Part shown: positions 24,314 through 32,779 of the stretch, piece after piece
Layout of the letters: the number at the start of each line of letters is the position of its first letter
Position numbering within the stretch: position 1 is the stretch's first letter
From: Haloglomus litoreum
GTDB taxonomy: Archaea; Halobacteriota; Halobacteria; Halobacteriales; Haloarculaceae
Direction of reading: 5' to 3'
Length of the DNA: 64,000 bases
Assembly (NCBI RefSeq): GCF_029338515.1
Contig: NZ_CP119988.1
Location: forward strand, 1,426,001-1,490,000
Program-made: the position numbers and the translations under genes
The notes under the pieces: model-generated
Databases searched by the model: none
Seen by the model: only the letters and a program-made list of their open reading frames with translations
Told to the model about the DNA's origin: nothing

Positions 24314-26032
24314 TCACTCCCCCTCGCGCAGTTCCCTCCGTCGGATCTTCCCGGTCGAGGTGGTCGGTAACTCGTCGACGAAGTGGATCTCGCGGGGATA
24401 CTCGTACTCCGCCAGCCGCTCCCGGCACGAGGCCCGCAGCTCCTCGCGGACGCGGTCGTGGTCGGCGGCGTCGAGGTCCTCGACGGGCTGGATGTACGCC
24501 CGGATGGCCTCGCCACGGGTGTCGTCGGGGACCCCGACCACGCCGGCCTGCTCGACGGCCGGGTGGTCCAGCAGCACGCGCTCGACCTCCAGCGGGCCGA
24601 CGCGGTAGCCCGCCGTCAGGATGACGTCGTCCGTCCGCGAGCGGAACCGGACGTAGCCTGCCTCGTCCCGCGTCGCGAGGTCGTCGGTGAGGAACCAAGT
24701 CTCCGTCTCCTCCGTGCCGTCGACCACGCCCGCCGGCAGTTCGACGGTCTTCTCGGCCGTCGCCTCGGGGCGGTTCCAGTACTCGTCGAAGAAGACGCGG
24801 CGGTCACCCGGGTGCAGGGCGATCTCCCCCACCTCGCCCTGTGCGACGGGGTCGCGCGTCTCCGGGTCCAGCAGCGCCAGGTCGTAGCCCGGGAAGGGTT
24901 TGCCCATGCTCCCGGGTTCGGCGTCGAACCAGCGCCGGTTGTTCCCGACGACGAGGTTGAGTTCGGTCTGGCCGTAGAACTCGTTGACAGACACCGCCGG
25001 GAGTTCCGCATCGCCCCACTCCAGGATCTCCGGGGTCAGCGGCTCGCCGGCCGAGCCGATGGCGGACAGCGAGAGGTCCCACCGCTCGGCGGGCGCGTCG
25101 ACGGTCATCAGCATCCGGATGGCGGTCGGCGGGAGGAAGGCGTGGGTCACGTCGAAGCGCTCCATGAGCCCGAACGCCCACTCCGGGTCGAACGACCCCC
25201 GCGGCGCGCCGACGATGCGATGGCCGTGGTGCCACGCGCCCAGCAGCGTCCCGCCCAGCGCCGCGCCCCAGGCCCAGTCGGCGGGCGTCCAGACCGTCAC
25301 GTCGTCGGCCGGAACGTCGTCGCGCACCCGATACCCCTCGAAGAACTGCTGGGCGGCGGCCGCGCGCCCGAGCCAGAGCGCGTGCGAGTGGAGCACTCCC
25401 TTCGGCGGCCCCGTCGACCCGCTCGTGTACATGATGGCCGTCCGGGTCGCGGGCGTGGCGTCGTGGGCGTCGAGGTCACCGGCCGCGGCCCCGTCCCCGA
25501 TGTCGTCGAACGGCTCGTGTTCCGCGCCGAGCGCCGCGGCGACGGCCGCGGCCGCGTCCGGGTCGGCGTCGACGGTGAACAGCGAGTCGAGTGCGGGGAG
25601 GGCCGTCGCTTCGAGGTCCTCGAGGACGCTCCCGGCGGCGACGACGGCCACCGCGTCGGCGTCGCCGAGCCGGTGTTCCAGCGCGTCCCGGCCGAACAGC
25701 GTCGTCAGCGGCACCGAGACGGCGCCGGCCTTCCAGCACGCGAGGTGGGCCAGGGGGGTCGCGGCCACCTGCGGAAGACAGACTCCGACGCGGTCGCCCG
25801 GCTCGACGCCGCGCTCGCGGAGCCCGGCCGCCAGCGCGTCCGAGCGCGCGTCGAGATCGCCCCACGAGTAACGTTCGACCGGGCCGCCGTTCGCGGCGTC
25901 CTCGCTCGCGACGACGAGTCCTGTCGCGTCGGCGTCGTGCTTGCGGACCATGTCGACGCCGGGGTTGTACGCGTCGGGGAGGTCCCACTCGAAGTCGCCG
26001 CGGGCCGCCTCGTAGTCGTCGTAGGTCGGCAT
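24314..26032 (-). CDS. AMP-forming acyl-CoA synthetase
   Basis: A protein of about 572 residues of the ANL superfamily that activates a carboxylic acid to its CoA thioester with ATP. Motifs: P-loop-like YTSGSTGPPKGV, YGQTEL, TDDLATRDEAGYVRFRSRTDD (A7/A8 region), and the C-terminal lysine in TSTGKIRRREL. It resembles medium-chain or acetate-type synthetases (WTPADWAWGAALGG). Two starts are possible, MPTYDDY at 26032 and MWQVMPTY at 26044. It could feed fatty acids to the beta-oxidation genes found in this window. Confidence 0.88.
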   Translation of the reverse strand: MPTYDDYEAARGDFEWDLPDAYNPGVDMVRKHDADATGLVVASEDAANGGPVERYSWGDLDARSDALAAGLRERGVEPGDRVGVCLPQVAATPLAHLACWKAGAVSVPLTTLFGRDALEHRLGDADAVAVVAAGSVLEDLEATALPALDSLFTVDADPDAAAAVAAALGAEHEPFDDIGDGAAAGDLDAHDATPATRTAIMYTSGSTGPPKGVLHSHALWLGRAAAAQQFFEGYRVRDDVPADDVTVWTPADWAWGAALGGTLLGAWHHGHRIVGAPRGSFDPEWAFGLMERFDVTHAFLPPTAIRMLMTVDAPAERWDLSLSAIGSAGEPLTPEILEWGDAELPAVSVNEFYGQTELNLVVGNNRRWFDAEPGSMGKPFPGYDLALLDPETRDPVAQGEVGEIALHPGDRRVFFDEYWNRPEATAEKTVELPAGVVDGTEETETWFLTDDLATRDEAGYVRFRSRTDDVILTAGYRVGPLEVERVLLDHPAVEQAGVVGVPDDTRGEAIRAYIQPVEDLDAADHDRVREELRASCRERLAEYEYPREIHFVDELPTTSTGKIRRRELREGE

Positions 26033-26104
26033 CACCTGCCACATGGACGGGGTGTCGCGCGGGGCGGGTTTGGCCGTTGTGGGCCGGCGCCTGGTTGGGA
26101 GGAT

Positions 26105-26210
26105 GGACCGAATTGCGTAAGAAAGGTGTGATAATTGTAATTTGGTTACTATTTGTATATTGTATTGATTTTATATAATTTATTCTGCTCATTCAGAGTC
26201 AATTCTGCCT
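26105..26210. other. AT-rich patch at the edge of the dispersed repeat
   Basis: About 100 bp rich in A/T (TTTATATAATTTATT and similar) in an otherwise GC-rich region. It separates the acyl-CoA synthetase promoter from repeat copy A. Comparable AT-rich patches edge copies B and C. No gene is seen in it. Confidence 0.8.
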
Positions 26211-26237
26211 CTTCACGGCGGCCTGAGACTGCCGGAC

Positions 26238-26803
26238 GGAACCGGGTAGAAAGCCCCCGCCCGCTCGACGTTCCGGGGCTCGCTGTGCTCCTCGCTCGCT
26301 CACTGCGTTCGCTCCCTGCGGTGCTTACTTCGCCCGGGAACGGTCGAGCGGGCGGCCCCTTTCAGTCCCGCCCTGTGGCTTGTTCGGCCGAGCGTTCGCG
26401 CGTGGTGGTTCCATCGGAGTGCTCGTGGCCCCACACCTCCCCGCGCCAGCGGCGGGGTGTTCCGGCACGCTCGCTGTCGCGAGCGGCCTCCACGGTGGGC
26501 CGCTGGCGCGCTTCCTGCTTCCGGAACCGGGCGGCCGACCAACCGTTCCTGGGCCGGGAGCGCGTGGCGAGCGAAAGCGAGCCCGCGCGACCCGGGGAAG
26601 GGCAGGGCCGTAGCGCCCGTGACACAGACCATGTCCCTGGTGGACTCGAAGGGCGAGCGCTCTCGACGAAGGCGGCCGAAGTAAGCACCACAGCGACCGT
26701 AGGGAGCGAGGAGCGCAGCGAGGCTCCCGAGTCGAGAGCGCGAGGGCTTCGTAGGTGTCTCCGTCGTCGCTGTCACCGTGAGAGAGCGCGAGGGCTTCGT
26801 GGT
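26238..26803 (+). repeat. Dispersed non-coding repeat, copy A
   Basis: About 520 bp without a plausible gene. It begins GGAACCGGGTAGAAAGCCCC and ends GCGCGAGGGCTTCGTAGG (26738-26755). Arms 26249-26277 and 26333-26363 form an imperfect inverted repeat of about 29 bp (GCCCGCTCGAC / GTCGAGCGGGC). After it comes the module CAGTCCCGCCCTGTGG. The right half holds GACCCGGGGAAGGGCAGGG and GGACTCGAAGGGCGAG, shared with copies B and C. The right end is repeated once more at 26782-26802, 48 bp further on. The rest of the gap, to 26858, shows nothing else. Confidence 0.85.
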
Positions 26804-26858
26804 CGCTCTCGTCCCCGTCACCACCATGAGGGAGGACTGCCGGTTCGGGGGCAGGAAT

Positions 26859-27851
26859 TCACTCCCCGAGCCGCCCGTCCAGAAACCGTCGCACGTCGGC
26901 CGCCGTGCGCTCGGGGATCTCCTCCATCGGCGTGTGACCCGCATCCTCGTAGGTGACCAGCTCGGCGTCCGGAATCGCCTCGGCGAAGTCCTCGCCGAAC
27001 CAGGGCGGGATGAGGTAGTCCTCCTCGCCCCAGAGCACGAGCGTCGGCGTTCCGAGGTCGGCGAGTTCCTCGTGGCGGTGCGTGGCGTTCACGTCCCGGC
27101 GGACGAGTTCGACGCCCGCGTCGCGGTTCCCCTCCCGGCGGACGAGGTCGTGGTAGCGGTCCACCAGTTCCTCGGAGACCCGCGAGGGGTCGCCGTACAC
27201 GTCACGGACGCTCCGGCGGACGAGCCGTCGGGGCGTCAGACGGGCGATGGCGTTCGGGAGCCACGGCAACTCGATGATGCCGAACGGGCTCTCGAACGCC
27301 ATCGGGAAGCCCATCGAGTCGACGAGGACGAGCGCGGGGGTGCGCTCGGGGTGGTCCAGCGCGTACCGCCAGGCGATCTCGCCGCCCCGCGAGTTCCCCG
27401 CGACGACCCATTCGTCGATGTCGAGCCGCTCCCGGAACGCCTCGACGAACGCGACGTACGCCGCCATCGAGTAGTCGTCCTCGGGGTGCGGACCGGTCAG
27501 GCCGTGGCCCGGGAGGTCCGGCCGGACGACGCGGTACTCCCCGGCGAGCGCGTCGACCCAGCCGTCCCAGGTGTGGAGCGAGGAGAAGGTCCCGTGCAGG
27601 CACAGCAGGACCGGCGCGTCGCGTGGCCCCTCGTCGCGGTAGTGGACGCGCAGGCCGTCCACGTCGAGGAAGTCGTCCTCGCCCTCGGCGTACTCCGGTT
27701 CGAGTTCGGCGGGTGGCAGGTCGTGGTGGTGGGCCCACGCCAGTCCCGCGGCCGCCGCGCCCCCGAGGGCCAGCCCGCCGAGCGCGAGCGGGCGGCGCCA
27801 CCGGCCGCAGCGAGCGCCCGCGCCGTCGTCGTCATCGTCGCTTCCGGACAC
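26859..27851 (-). CDS. Alpha/beta hydrolase
   Basis: A 330-residue hydrolase. An acidic start is followed by a hydrophobic segment at about residues 19-40 (PLALGGLALGGAAAAGLAWA), so it may be membrane-anchored. The fold blocks are LCLHGTF (oxyanion region), RPDLPGHGLT, the nucleophile elbow GNSRGGE (Ser in GxSxG), an acid in LVLWGEEDYLIPP, and the catalytic His in DAGHTPMEE. This is the full triad. The substrate is unknown. Confidence 0.9.
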   Translation of the reverse strand: MSGSDDDDDGAGARCGRWRRPLALGGLALGGAAAAGLAWAHHHDLPPAELEPEYAEGEDDFLDVDGLRVHYRDEGPRDAPVLLCLHGTFSSLHTWDGWVDALAGEYRVVRPDLPGHGLTGPHPEDDYSMAAYVAFVEAFRERLDIDEWVVAGNSRGGEIAWRYALDHPERTPALVLVDSMGFPMAFESPFGIIELPWLPNAIARLTPRRLVRRSVRDVYGDPSRVSEELVDRYHDLVRREGNRDAGVELVRRDVNATHRHEELADLGTPTLVLWGEEDYLIPPWFGEDFAEAIPDAELVTYEDAGHTPMEEIPERTAADVRRFLDGRLGE

Positions 27852-27890
27852 GGCCGATGGGGCGCGTCCGGGAATGAAAAGCCTCGTGCC

Positions 27891-28757
27891 TCACATCCGG
27901 CGTTCGATACGGCGCAGCGCGACGCGCCCGGCCTCGCTCACGGCGTGGAGCCGGTGTCCGCCGTCGTTGAGTCGGCCCTCGACGCGGTCGCGCCGCGCCC
28001 GTCCGCCCGTCAGGTCGAGGTCCGAACTGACTCGCCCCTCGGCCTCGGCCAGCACGTCCAGGTCTAGGTCGTCGGCCACGCCGACCACCACCTCGCCCAT
28101 CCCGGAACTGATCTCGACGTCCCCGCGAGCCCCGAGCAGTTCCACCTGCACCCGGCCGAGGTCGGTGCGGGCCTCGTCGAGCCCGGTCACGTCGGCGGCC
28201 TCGATACGGCCCGCGCTCGCCCGCAGCGAGAGGTACCCGTCGACGCGGTTCGCGACGATGGCGCCGGCCACGGCCTCGACGGCGGTGTCGCCCCGCGTAT
28301 CGGTCAGCGTCACCTCGCCCGCGCCGGTTCGGACGGTGTCGACATCCGGCCCTCCAGTCCCTGCCGGGACCACGACCGTCACGTCGGCGCGTGGGGTCCG
28401 CGGCGTGTCGACCGGGCCGCCGTCCACCGTCGAGACGACCGTCAGGGTGCCCTCCCGTACGGTCGCCGTCACGTCCACCCGGTCGAGGCCGCGCTGACCG
28501 TTCCACGAGCGCGCCACCGCGGTCACGTCCACCGTGTCGGTCTCCCGGCCGACGACGGTCACGTCGCCCACGTCGCTGTCCACCCGAACCACGTCGACCT
28601 CCGCCGCGGGGAACGTCCAGTCCCGGCGACGGCTCGTCTCGCCGGCCGGGACGCCACGCACCGTACAGCCAGCGAGGGCCGCCGCCGCGGCGAGCGCGCC
28701 CGCACCGAGGAAGGTTCGTCGGTCCATCCGGCCGTCGGAGGTCGTCGTCGTGTCCAT
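27891..28757 (-). CDS. Tat lipoprotein with DUF4097-type beta repeats
   Basis: A 288-residue exported protein. The twin-arginine signal is DRRTFLGAGALAAAAALAGC, with the lipobox cysteine at about residue 31. The remainder is a run of short beta strands rich in V, D, T and G (VRVDSDVGDVTVVG; VDTVRTGAGEVTLTDTRGD; LRASAGRIEAADV), the beta-helix-like DUF4097 pattern. Bacterial relatives such as YvlB/LiaG-type proteins belong to envelope-stress systems. The promoter carries the 16-bp palindrome at 28793, shared with the exporter and CPBP protease genes. Confidence 0.85.
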   Translation of the reverse strand: MDTTTTSDGRMDRRTFLGAGALAAAAALAGCTVRGVPAGETSRRRDWTFPAAEVDVVRVDSDVGDVTVVGRETDTVDVTAVARSWNGQRGLDRVDVTATVREGTLTVVSTVDGGPVDTPRTPRADVTVVVPAGTGGPDVDTVRTGAGEVTLTDTRGDTAVEAVAGAIVANRVDGYLSLRASAGRIEAADVTGLDEARTDLGRVQVELLGARGDVEISSGMGEVVVGVADDLDLDVLAEAEGRVSSDLDLTGGRARRDRVEGRLNDGGHRLHAVSEAGRVALRRIERRM

Positions 28758-28792
28758 ACACTGTGGAGGCTGTCTCGTTGCTTAACCGGTCC

Positions 28793-28808
28793 CAGAAGCC
28801 CGCTTCTG
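28793..28808 (-). promoter_or_regulatory. 16-bp palindrome, site 1 of a shared operator
   Basis: CAGAAGC-CC-GCTTCTG, 35 nt before the start codon of the lipoprotein gene. A TTAA TATA-like box follows about 8 nt inside it on the coding strand (28785-28782). It is one of four such sites at 28.8-32.8 kb with the frame CAGAA-N6-TTCTG. Confidence 0.75.
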
Positions 28809-28843
28809 TACGCGAGAGTGTGTCTCGCTGCGCGGTACGGTGA

Positions 28844-29740
28844 CTACGCGCTCGTCCGCTCGACGCTGCTGACGCTCGCGTCAGCCTCCAGGGTCGCGGT
28901 GACCCGCTCGTCCCCGTGCTCCAGCCGGACCGCCATCCGCGGCGGGGATTCGGCCAGGAGTTCCCCCCTCGGGAGGCCGACCTCCCCGAGTTCCCACGTC
29001 GGGGTCCGACCACTCTCGAAGCCGTGGTCGTAGAGGAACCCCGCGACGGCGGGATGGTGCATCATGGGCGCAGCGCCGGAGGTGGTCGCGGTACTCCCAC
29101 AGCGGTCGCACTCGAACTCCGCGTGGGCGGGCAGTCCACCCATCTTCCCGTCCGGCTCGTCGACGACCAGCCGGCCGCTCATGCGCCCGGCACAGGTGTA
29201 GCAGAAGCCGTCGATGACGCCGCCGATGACGTGGTTCATCCACCGGTCGAACGCGAGCGGTAGCTCCGTCCGGTCGAACTGGTCGAGGCTCCCCGGCGGG
29301 AACGCGAAGTCGTTCCGGAACGCGTCGCACGCCGTGCAGTCGACGCGTGCGGTCTCCGCAGCGTATTCGGCGACCAGGTCGCCGCCACAGGCCGGGCAGC
29401 CCTCCTCGACCGGGATGGCATCGACGGTCGCGTTCGCGGTGTAGACGCCGGCGTACATCGCACCGATGACCTGGCGCCCGGCGTAGGTGAGTTCGTAGCC
29501 GTCGTCGGTCCGGCGGACGAAGGTCCCGCGGAGCTTGCCGAGGTGGTAGTTGAACCGGCCACTGTCGGCCACCTCCGACCGGCGGTGCAGTTCAGCGAAG
29601 GGCACGGGTTCGTCGGGCGTCTCACCAAGCGCCTGCAGGATGCGCAGGCGGCTCTCGTCGCCCAGCAGCCCGAAGACCGCCTCCGGGGAGCGCCGCTCGA
29701 CGCTGATGGCGCCGCTCCCGGTGTCGTACTCGCCACTCAT
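28844..29740 (-). CDS. ArsR-like regulator with zinc-binding C-terminal domain (DUF7351-like)
   Basis: A 298-residue protein. An N-terminal winged helix (about 15-85) has GDESRLRILQAL and a recognition region GRFNYHLGKL. A large C-terminal domain follows with CPACGGD...CTAC at about 112-134 and CYTC / CDRCGS at about 173-206, consistent with zinc binding. It resembles haloarchaeal ArsR-type proteins with a DUF7351 domain. It lies within the group of genes that share the 16-bp palindrome and is the nearest candidate to bind it, though its own promoter lacks a copy. Confidence 0.85.
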   Translation of the reverse strand: MSGEYDTGSGAISVERRSPEAVFGLLGDESRLRILQALGETPDEPVPFAELHRRSEVADSGRFNYHLGKLRGTFVRRTDDGYELTYAGRQVIGAMYAGVYTANATVDAIPVEEGCPACGGDLVAEYAAETARVDCTACDAFRNDFAFPPGSLDQFDRTELPLAFDRWMNHVIGGVIDGFCYTCAGRMSGRLVVDEPDGKMGGLPAHAEFECDRCGSTATTSGAAPMMHHPAVAGFLYDHGFESGRTPTWELGEVGLPRGELLAESPPRMAVRLEHGDERVTATLEADASVSSVERTSA

Positions 29741-29832
29741 ATGTCACCAATCGGCGCCGTAGTATAAGGCTGTATCGCCGTGAAAGGAACTGTCTCGGTC
29801 GGTGAGCCCCGGCCCCGAGCCGACCTCGGGAC

Positions 29833-30687
29833 TCAGAGGTCTGCGCGCGCGAAGCGGCGGTAGCCCAGCGCCAGCGGGACGACCAGCCACGCCGCGAGGA
29901 CGGCCATGCTGGCCCAGCCGGTCAGGTAGAACGGGACCGGGCCGGCGAGCTGTGCGCCCAGTGCCGCCGCGGTCGCGGTGCCGTCACCGAGGAACCAGCC
30001 CAGGGCGTTCGTGTACGCCGCGCTCGGGGTGACGACGTTCAGGAAGGCGACCCAGCCGGGAACCGCCGCGCCGCCGGGCATCGCGAAGCCGTTGACGACG
30101 AACAGCGCCGCCAGCGGGACGACGTCCGCGAGGACCTCGAGGACGACGAACGCGCCGATCCCGAACGCCATCGCGCGGCCGCCGCTCCCCGTCGTTGCGG
30201 AGATGGCGACCATGATGCCGATGTACACCAGCGCGAGCACGAGCGTCATCGCGGTGAAGACCGCGTAGTCGACGGGCGCGAACGAGTCGAACAGGACCAG
30301 CGCCACGACGAGCGTGATGGCCAGCCCGACCACGATGGCCGCGCCGAGGACGGCGGTCCGTCCGACCAGCTTCCCGAGGACCACGTCCGCGCGGCTGTGC
30401 GGGAAGCCCAGGAGGAGCTTGCCCGAGCCGCTGGCGCGTTCACCGGCGATGGCGCCGGCCCCGATGACGATGGCGGCGATGGAGACGAACAGCGTCACCG
30501 CGCCGATGAGCAGCGTCAGGAACCCCAGCGTGCTCACCTCGCCGATGTCCTGGCTCACGGCCGGGACCGTGCCGTACAGCACCGCGAAGCCGACCGACAT
30601 GAGGACGAACAGGCCCGTGACGGCCCACAGGCCCCGCGAGAGGCGGGCGTCCCGGAAGTCCTTGCGCGCGACGACGACCCAGCTCAT
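29833..30687 (-). CDS. ABC-2 type exporter permease
   Basis: A 284-residue membrane protein with six hydrophobic segments, starting WVVVARKDFRDARLSRGLWAV, the usual amphipathic start of haloarchaeal ABC-2 permeases. Segment 2 ends with IAGERASGSGKLLLGFPHSR, the conserved cytoplasmic block of this family, and the last segment closes at LALGYRRFARADL. Its ATG overlaps the ATPase stop by 4 nt. With the ATPase it forms an exporter of unknown substrate. Control is probably through the palindrome at 31699. Confidence 0.88.
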   Translation of the reverse strand: MSWVVVARKDFRDARLSRGLWAVTGLFVLMSVGFAVLYGTVPAVSQDIGEVSTLGFLTLLIGAVTLFVSIAAIVIGAGAIAGERASGSGKLLLGFPHSRADVVLGKLVGRTAVLGAAIVVGLAITLVVALVLFDSFAPVDYAVFTAMTLVLALVYIGIMVAISATTGSGGRAMAFGIGAFVVLEVLADVVPLAALFVVNGFAMPGGAAVPGWVAFLNVVTPSAAYTNALGWFLGDGTATAAALGAQLAGPVPFYLTGWASMAVLAAWLVVPLALGYRRFARADL

Positions 30688-31661
30688 GCGCGCACCTCCG
30701 GGGCCTCGTCGTCGGCTGCTGGCGCGTCTGCCTCCGTCTCCCCGGCCGCGTCCGGTGCGTCCTCGGTGTAGGCGGCGAACAGCTCCTCCAGCGACACGTC
30801 CTCGGTGTCGAAGTCGAGCAGGCGGGCGCCGGCGGCCTCGACCGCGGCGAGGACCGCCGTCTTCGCGGCCTCCTCACAGGCGACCGAGAGCTGGCCCTCG
30901 CCGTCCTCGCGGACGCTGGAGACGCCCTCGACCGCCGCGACCGCCGCAACCAGGTCCTCGCTGACGGGGTCGACGGTGAGGGTGAGCCGGGCCTCGCTGC
31001 CCAGCGCGCCCCGCAGCGCGTCGATGGTGTCGACCGCGACGAGGCGACCCTCGCGGAGGATGCCGACGCGGTCACAGACCGCCTCGACCTGCTCGAGGAT
31101 GTGCGAGGAGAAGAAGACGGTCGCGCCGCGGTCGCGCTCCTCGCGGATGATTTCGCGCATCCGGCGCGCTCCATTCGGGTCCAGCCCGGTCGTCGGCTCG
31201 TCCAGGACGAGAACGTCGGGCTCACCCACGAGCGCCATCGCGAGGACGAGGCGCTGTTTCATCCCCTTCGAGAAGCCGCCCGCCTTCCGGTCGGCCGCGT
31301 CCGCGAGGCCGACGCGCTCGAGGACGGCGTCGATGTCGTCGGTCGCGCGCTTCGAGTCGACCGCGAACTCGAGGTGCTGGCGGGCGGTCAGCCGGTCGTA
31401 GAGGTGGTAGCCGTCCGGGAGGACGCCGACCCGTCGCCGGACCGCCAGCGAGTCGGCCTGCGCGTCGTACCCGAGGACCGCCGCCGAGCCCGCGGTCGGG
31501 CGCACGAAGTCGAGCAGGATGTCGATGGTCGTCGACTTCCCGGCACCGTTCGGTCCGAGGAAGCCGAATATCTCGCCCTCCGCCACGGAGAGGCTCACGT
31601 CGTCGAGTGCGGTCACGTCGCCGTACCGCTTCGTTACACCGCGCAGTTCGATTGCACTCAT
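30684..31661 (-). CDS. ABC transporter ATP-binding protein (ABC-2 exporter)
   Basis: A 325-residue ATPase. Walker A GPNGAGKST is at about residue 38, the Q-loop at GVLPDGYHLYDRL, the signature FSKGMKQRL at about 130, Walker B VLVLDEPTTGLDP and H-loop SSHILEQ. A C-terminal regulatory part of about 110 residues (LTLTVDPVSEDLVAAVAAVE...) and an acidic tail follow, the architecture of exporter ATPases paired with ABC-2 permeases. The start at 31659-31661 is supported by the palindrome 37 nt upstream and a TATA-like GCTATA between. Confidence 0.92.
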   Translation of the reverse strand: MSAIELRGVTKRYGDVTALDDVSLSVAEGEIFGFLGPNGAGKSTTIDILLDFVRPTAGSAAVLGYDAQADSLAVRRRVGVLPDGYHLYDRLTARQHLEFAVDSKRATDDIDAVLERVGLADAADRKAGGFSKGMKQRLVLAMALVGEPDVLVLDEPTTGLDPNGARRMREIIREERDRGATVFFSSHILEQVEAVCDRVGILREGRLVAVDTIDALRGALGSEARLTLTVDPVSEDLVAAVAAVEGVSSVREDGEGQLSVACEEAAKTAVLAAVEAAGARLLDFDTEDVSLEELFAAYTEDAPDAAGETEADAPAADDEAPEVRA

Positions 31662-31698
31662 CGGTCGAGAGATTGCTGCAAGCGGATATAGCCACTCG

Positions 31699-31714
31699 CA
31701 GAAGCCGGCTTCTG
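31699..31714 (-). promoter_or_regulatory. 16-bp palindrome, site 2 of a shared operator
   Basis: CAGAAGC-CG-GCTTCTG, perfect over all 16 bp, 37 nt before the exporter ATPase start. GCTATATCC follows on the coding strand as the TATA-like element. Confidence 0.8.
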
Positions 31715-31802
31715 TGTGCGATAGCATGGCGCCCGCGACAGCTGCCTGGCGGACCGGCTGGGGTCCCGCACGCCGGTTTCCCCTGTCTGTCCTCGTCCCG
31801 TA

Positions 31803-31818
31803 CAGAACGGCGCTTCTG
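31803..31818 (+). promoter_or_regulatory. 16-bp palindrome, site 3 of a shared operator
   Basis: CAGAACG-GC-GCTTCTG, 36 nt before the CPBP protease start; the outer A/T pair extends it to ACAGAA...TTCTGT. GAGCAGTTATCC follows, almost the same as at site 4. Confidence 0.75.
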
Positions 31819-31854
31819 TGAGCAGTTATCCCCTCCCTCGGCGTCCCTGGCGTC

Positions 31855-32619
31855 ATGGAGACCACCACTCGTACGGAACTCTCCGGAATCGACCCGACCA
31901 CCGAAGCACCGAGCCGGCTCCGCGCCGTCCTCTTCGCCATCGCCGTCACGCTGGGCGCCGCGCTGTACGTCCCGCTCGTGGTCGGCTCCGTCGCGGAGGC
32001 GTGGGCGCTGCTCGGGAACGACGGCTTCCTCGTCCCGTTCGCCGTCGGCGGCACCCTCGCGACGCTCTCGCTCGGCGCGATGGCGTACTACTACGTCCGC
32101 TACACCTCGCTGACGGTTCCCGTTCGCGTGCCGACCCGGCGCGACCTCGGGTGGGTCGTCGTCGGCATCGTCGTCCCGCTCGCGGTCCAGGTGGGACTGG
32201 TCCTCCTCGGCAGCCGGTTCGGCGTCGAACCCGTCGGCGGCGGCATCGATGCGGCCGCGGCGGCGGATCCGGTGCTGGTCTACTCGCTGGCGCTCGTCTC
32301 CGCCCTGTTCCTCATCGGCCCCGTCGAGGAGCTGCTGTACCGCGGCGTCGTGCAGGGCAGGCTCCGGCAGTCCTTCGGGCCCGTCGCGGCCATCGGCCTC
32401 ACCTCGCTGGGGTTCGCAGCCGGCCACGTCGCAACGCTCGTCTGGGGCGGCGGTGACCCGTTCACCCTCGGCTTCGGTCTCTCGCTGGCCGCCATCGCGG
32501 CGGGCTCGGTCGTCCTCGGTGTCGTCTACGAGCGTACCGGGAACCTCGTCCCGGCCGTCCTCGCGCACAGCCTGTTCAACGGCCTCCTCATCGCGACGGC
32601 GCTGGCGGCGGTACTCTGA
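31855..32619 (+). CDS. CPBP-family intramembrane metalloprotease
   Basis: A 254-residue membrane protein with about seven hydrophobic segments. The CPBP (Abi/Rce1) motifs are all there: EELLYRG at about 158-164, FAAGHV with a metal-ligand His at about 185-190, and the final HSLFNG near 241-246. The family includes CAAX-type prenyl endopeptidases and bacteriocin-immunity proteins. It is divergent from the ABC exporter, and both promoters carry the same palindrome, which favours a linked role in export or self-protection; this is inference. Confidence 0.9.
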   Translation: METTTRTELSGIDPTTEAPSRLRAVLFAIAVTLGAALYVPLVVGSVAEAWALLGNDGFLVPFAVGGTLATLSLGAMAYYYVRYTSLTVPVRVPTRRDLGWVVVGIVVPLAVQVGLVLLGSRFGVEPVGGGIDAAAAADPVLVYSLALVSALFLIGPVEELLYRGVVQGRLRQSFGPVAAIGLTSLGFAAGHVATLVWGGGDPFTLGFGLSLAAIAAGSVVLGVVYERTGNLVPAVLAHSLFNGLLIATALAAVL

Positions 32620-32728
32620 GGCGGCCTCCACGGGGGGTTCCGGTGTCCATGCAAGTTCCTTGTGCCCGTCTCAATCCGTGTATGGCTACACTTCGATGCT
32701 TATGTGTGGCATCTGGTGCCAACCGCCA

Positions 32729-32744
32729 CAGAATCGGATTTCTG
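32729..32744 (+). promoter_or_regulatory. 16-bp palindrome, site 4 of a shared operator
   Basis: CAGAATC-GG-ATTTCTG, 35 nt before the ATG at 32780. GAGCAGTTATGTC follows, matching site 3. The constant distance to the start codon supports 32780 as the true start. Confidence 0.75.
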
Positions 32745-32779
32745 CGAGCAGTTATGTCGATAGCTGCCCTCCCGAAGCC

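Noticed and set aside
26238-26803. Frames in both strands across repeat copy A
   Set aside because: Translations are rich in Arg, Ser and Pro, differ between copies A and C, and lack conservation, so no protein is supported.
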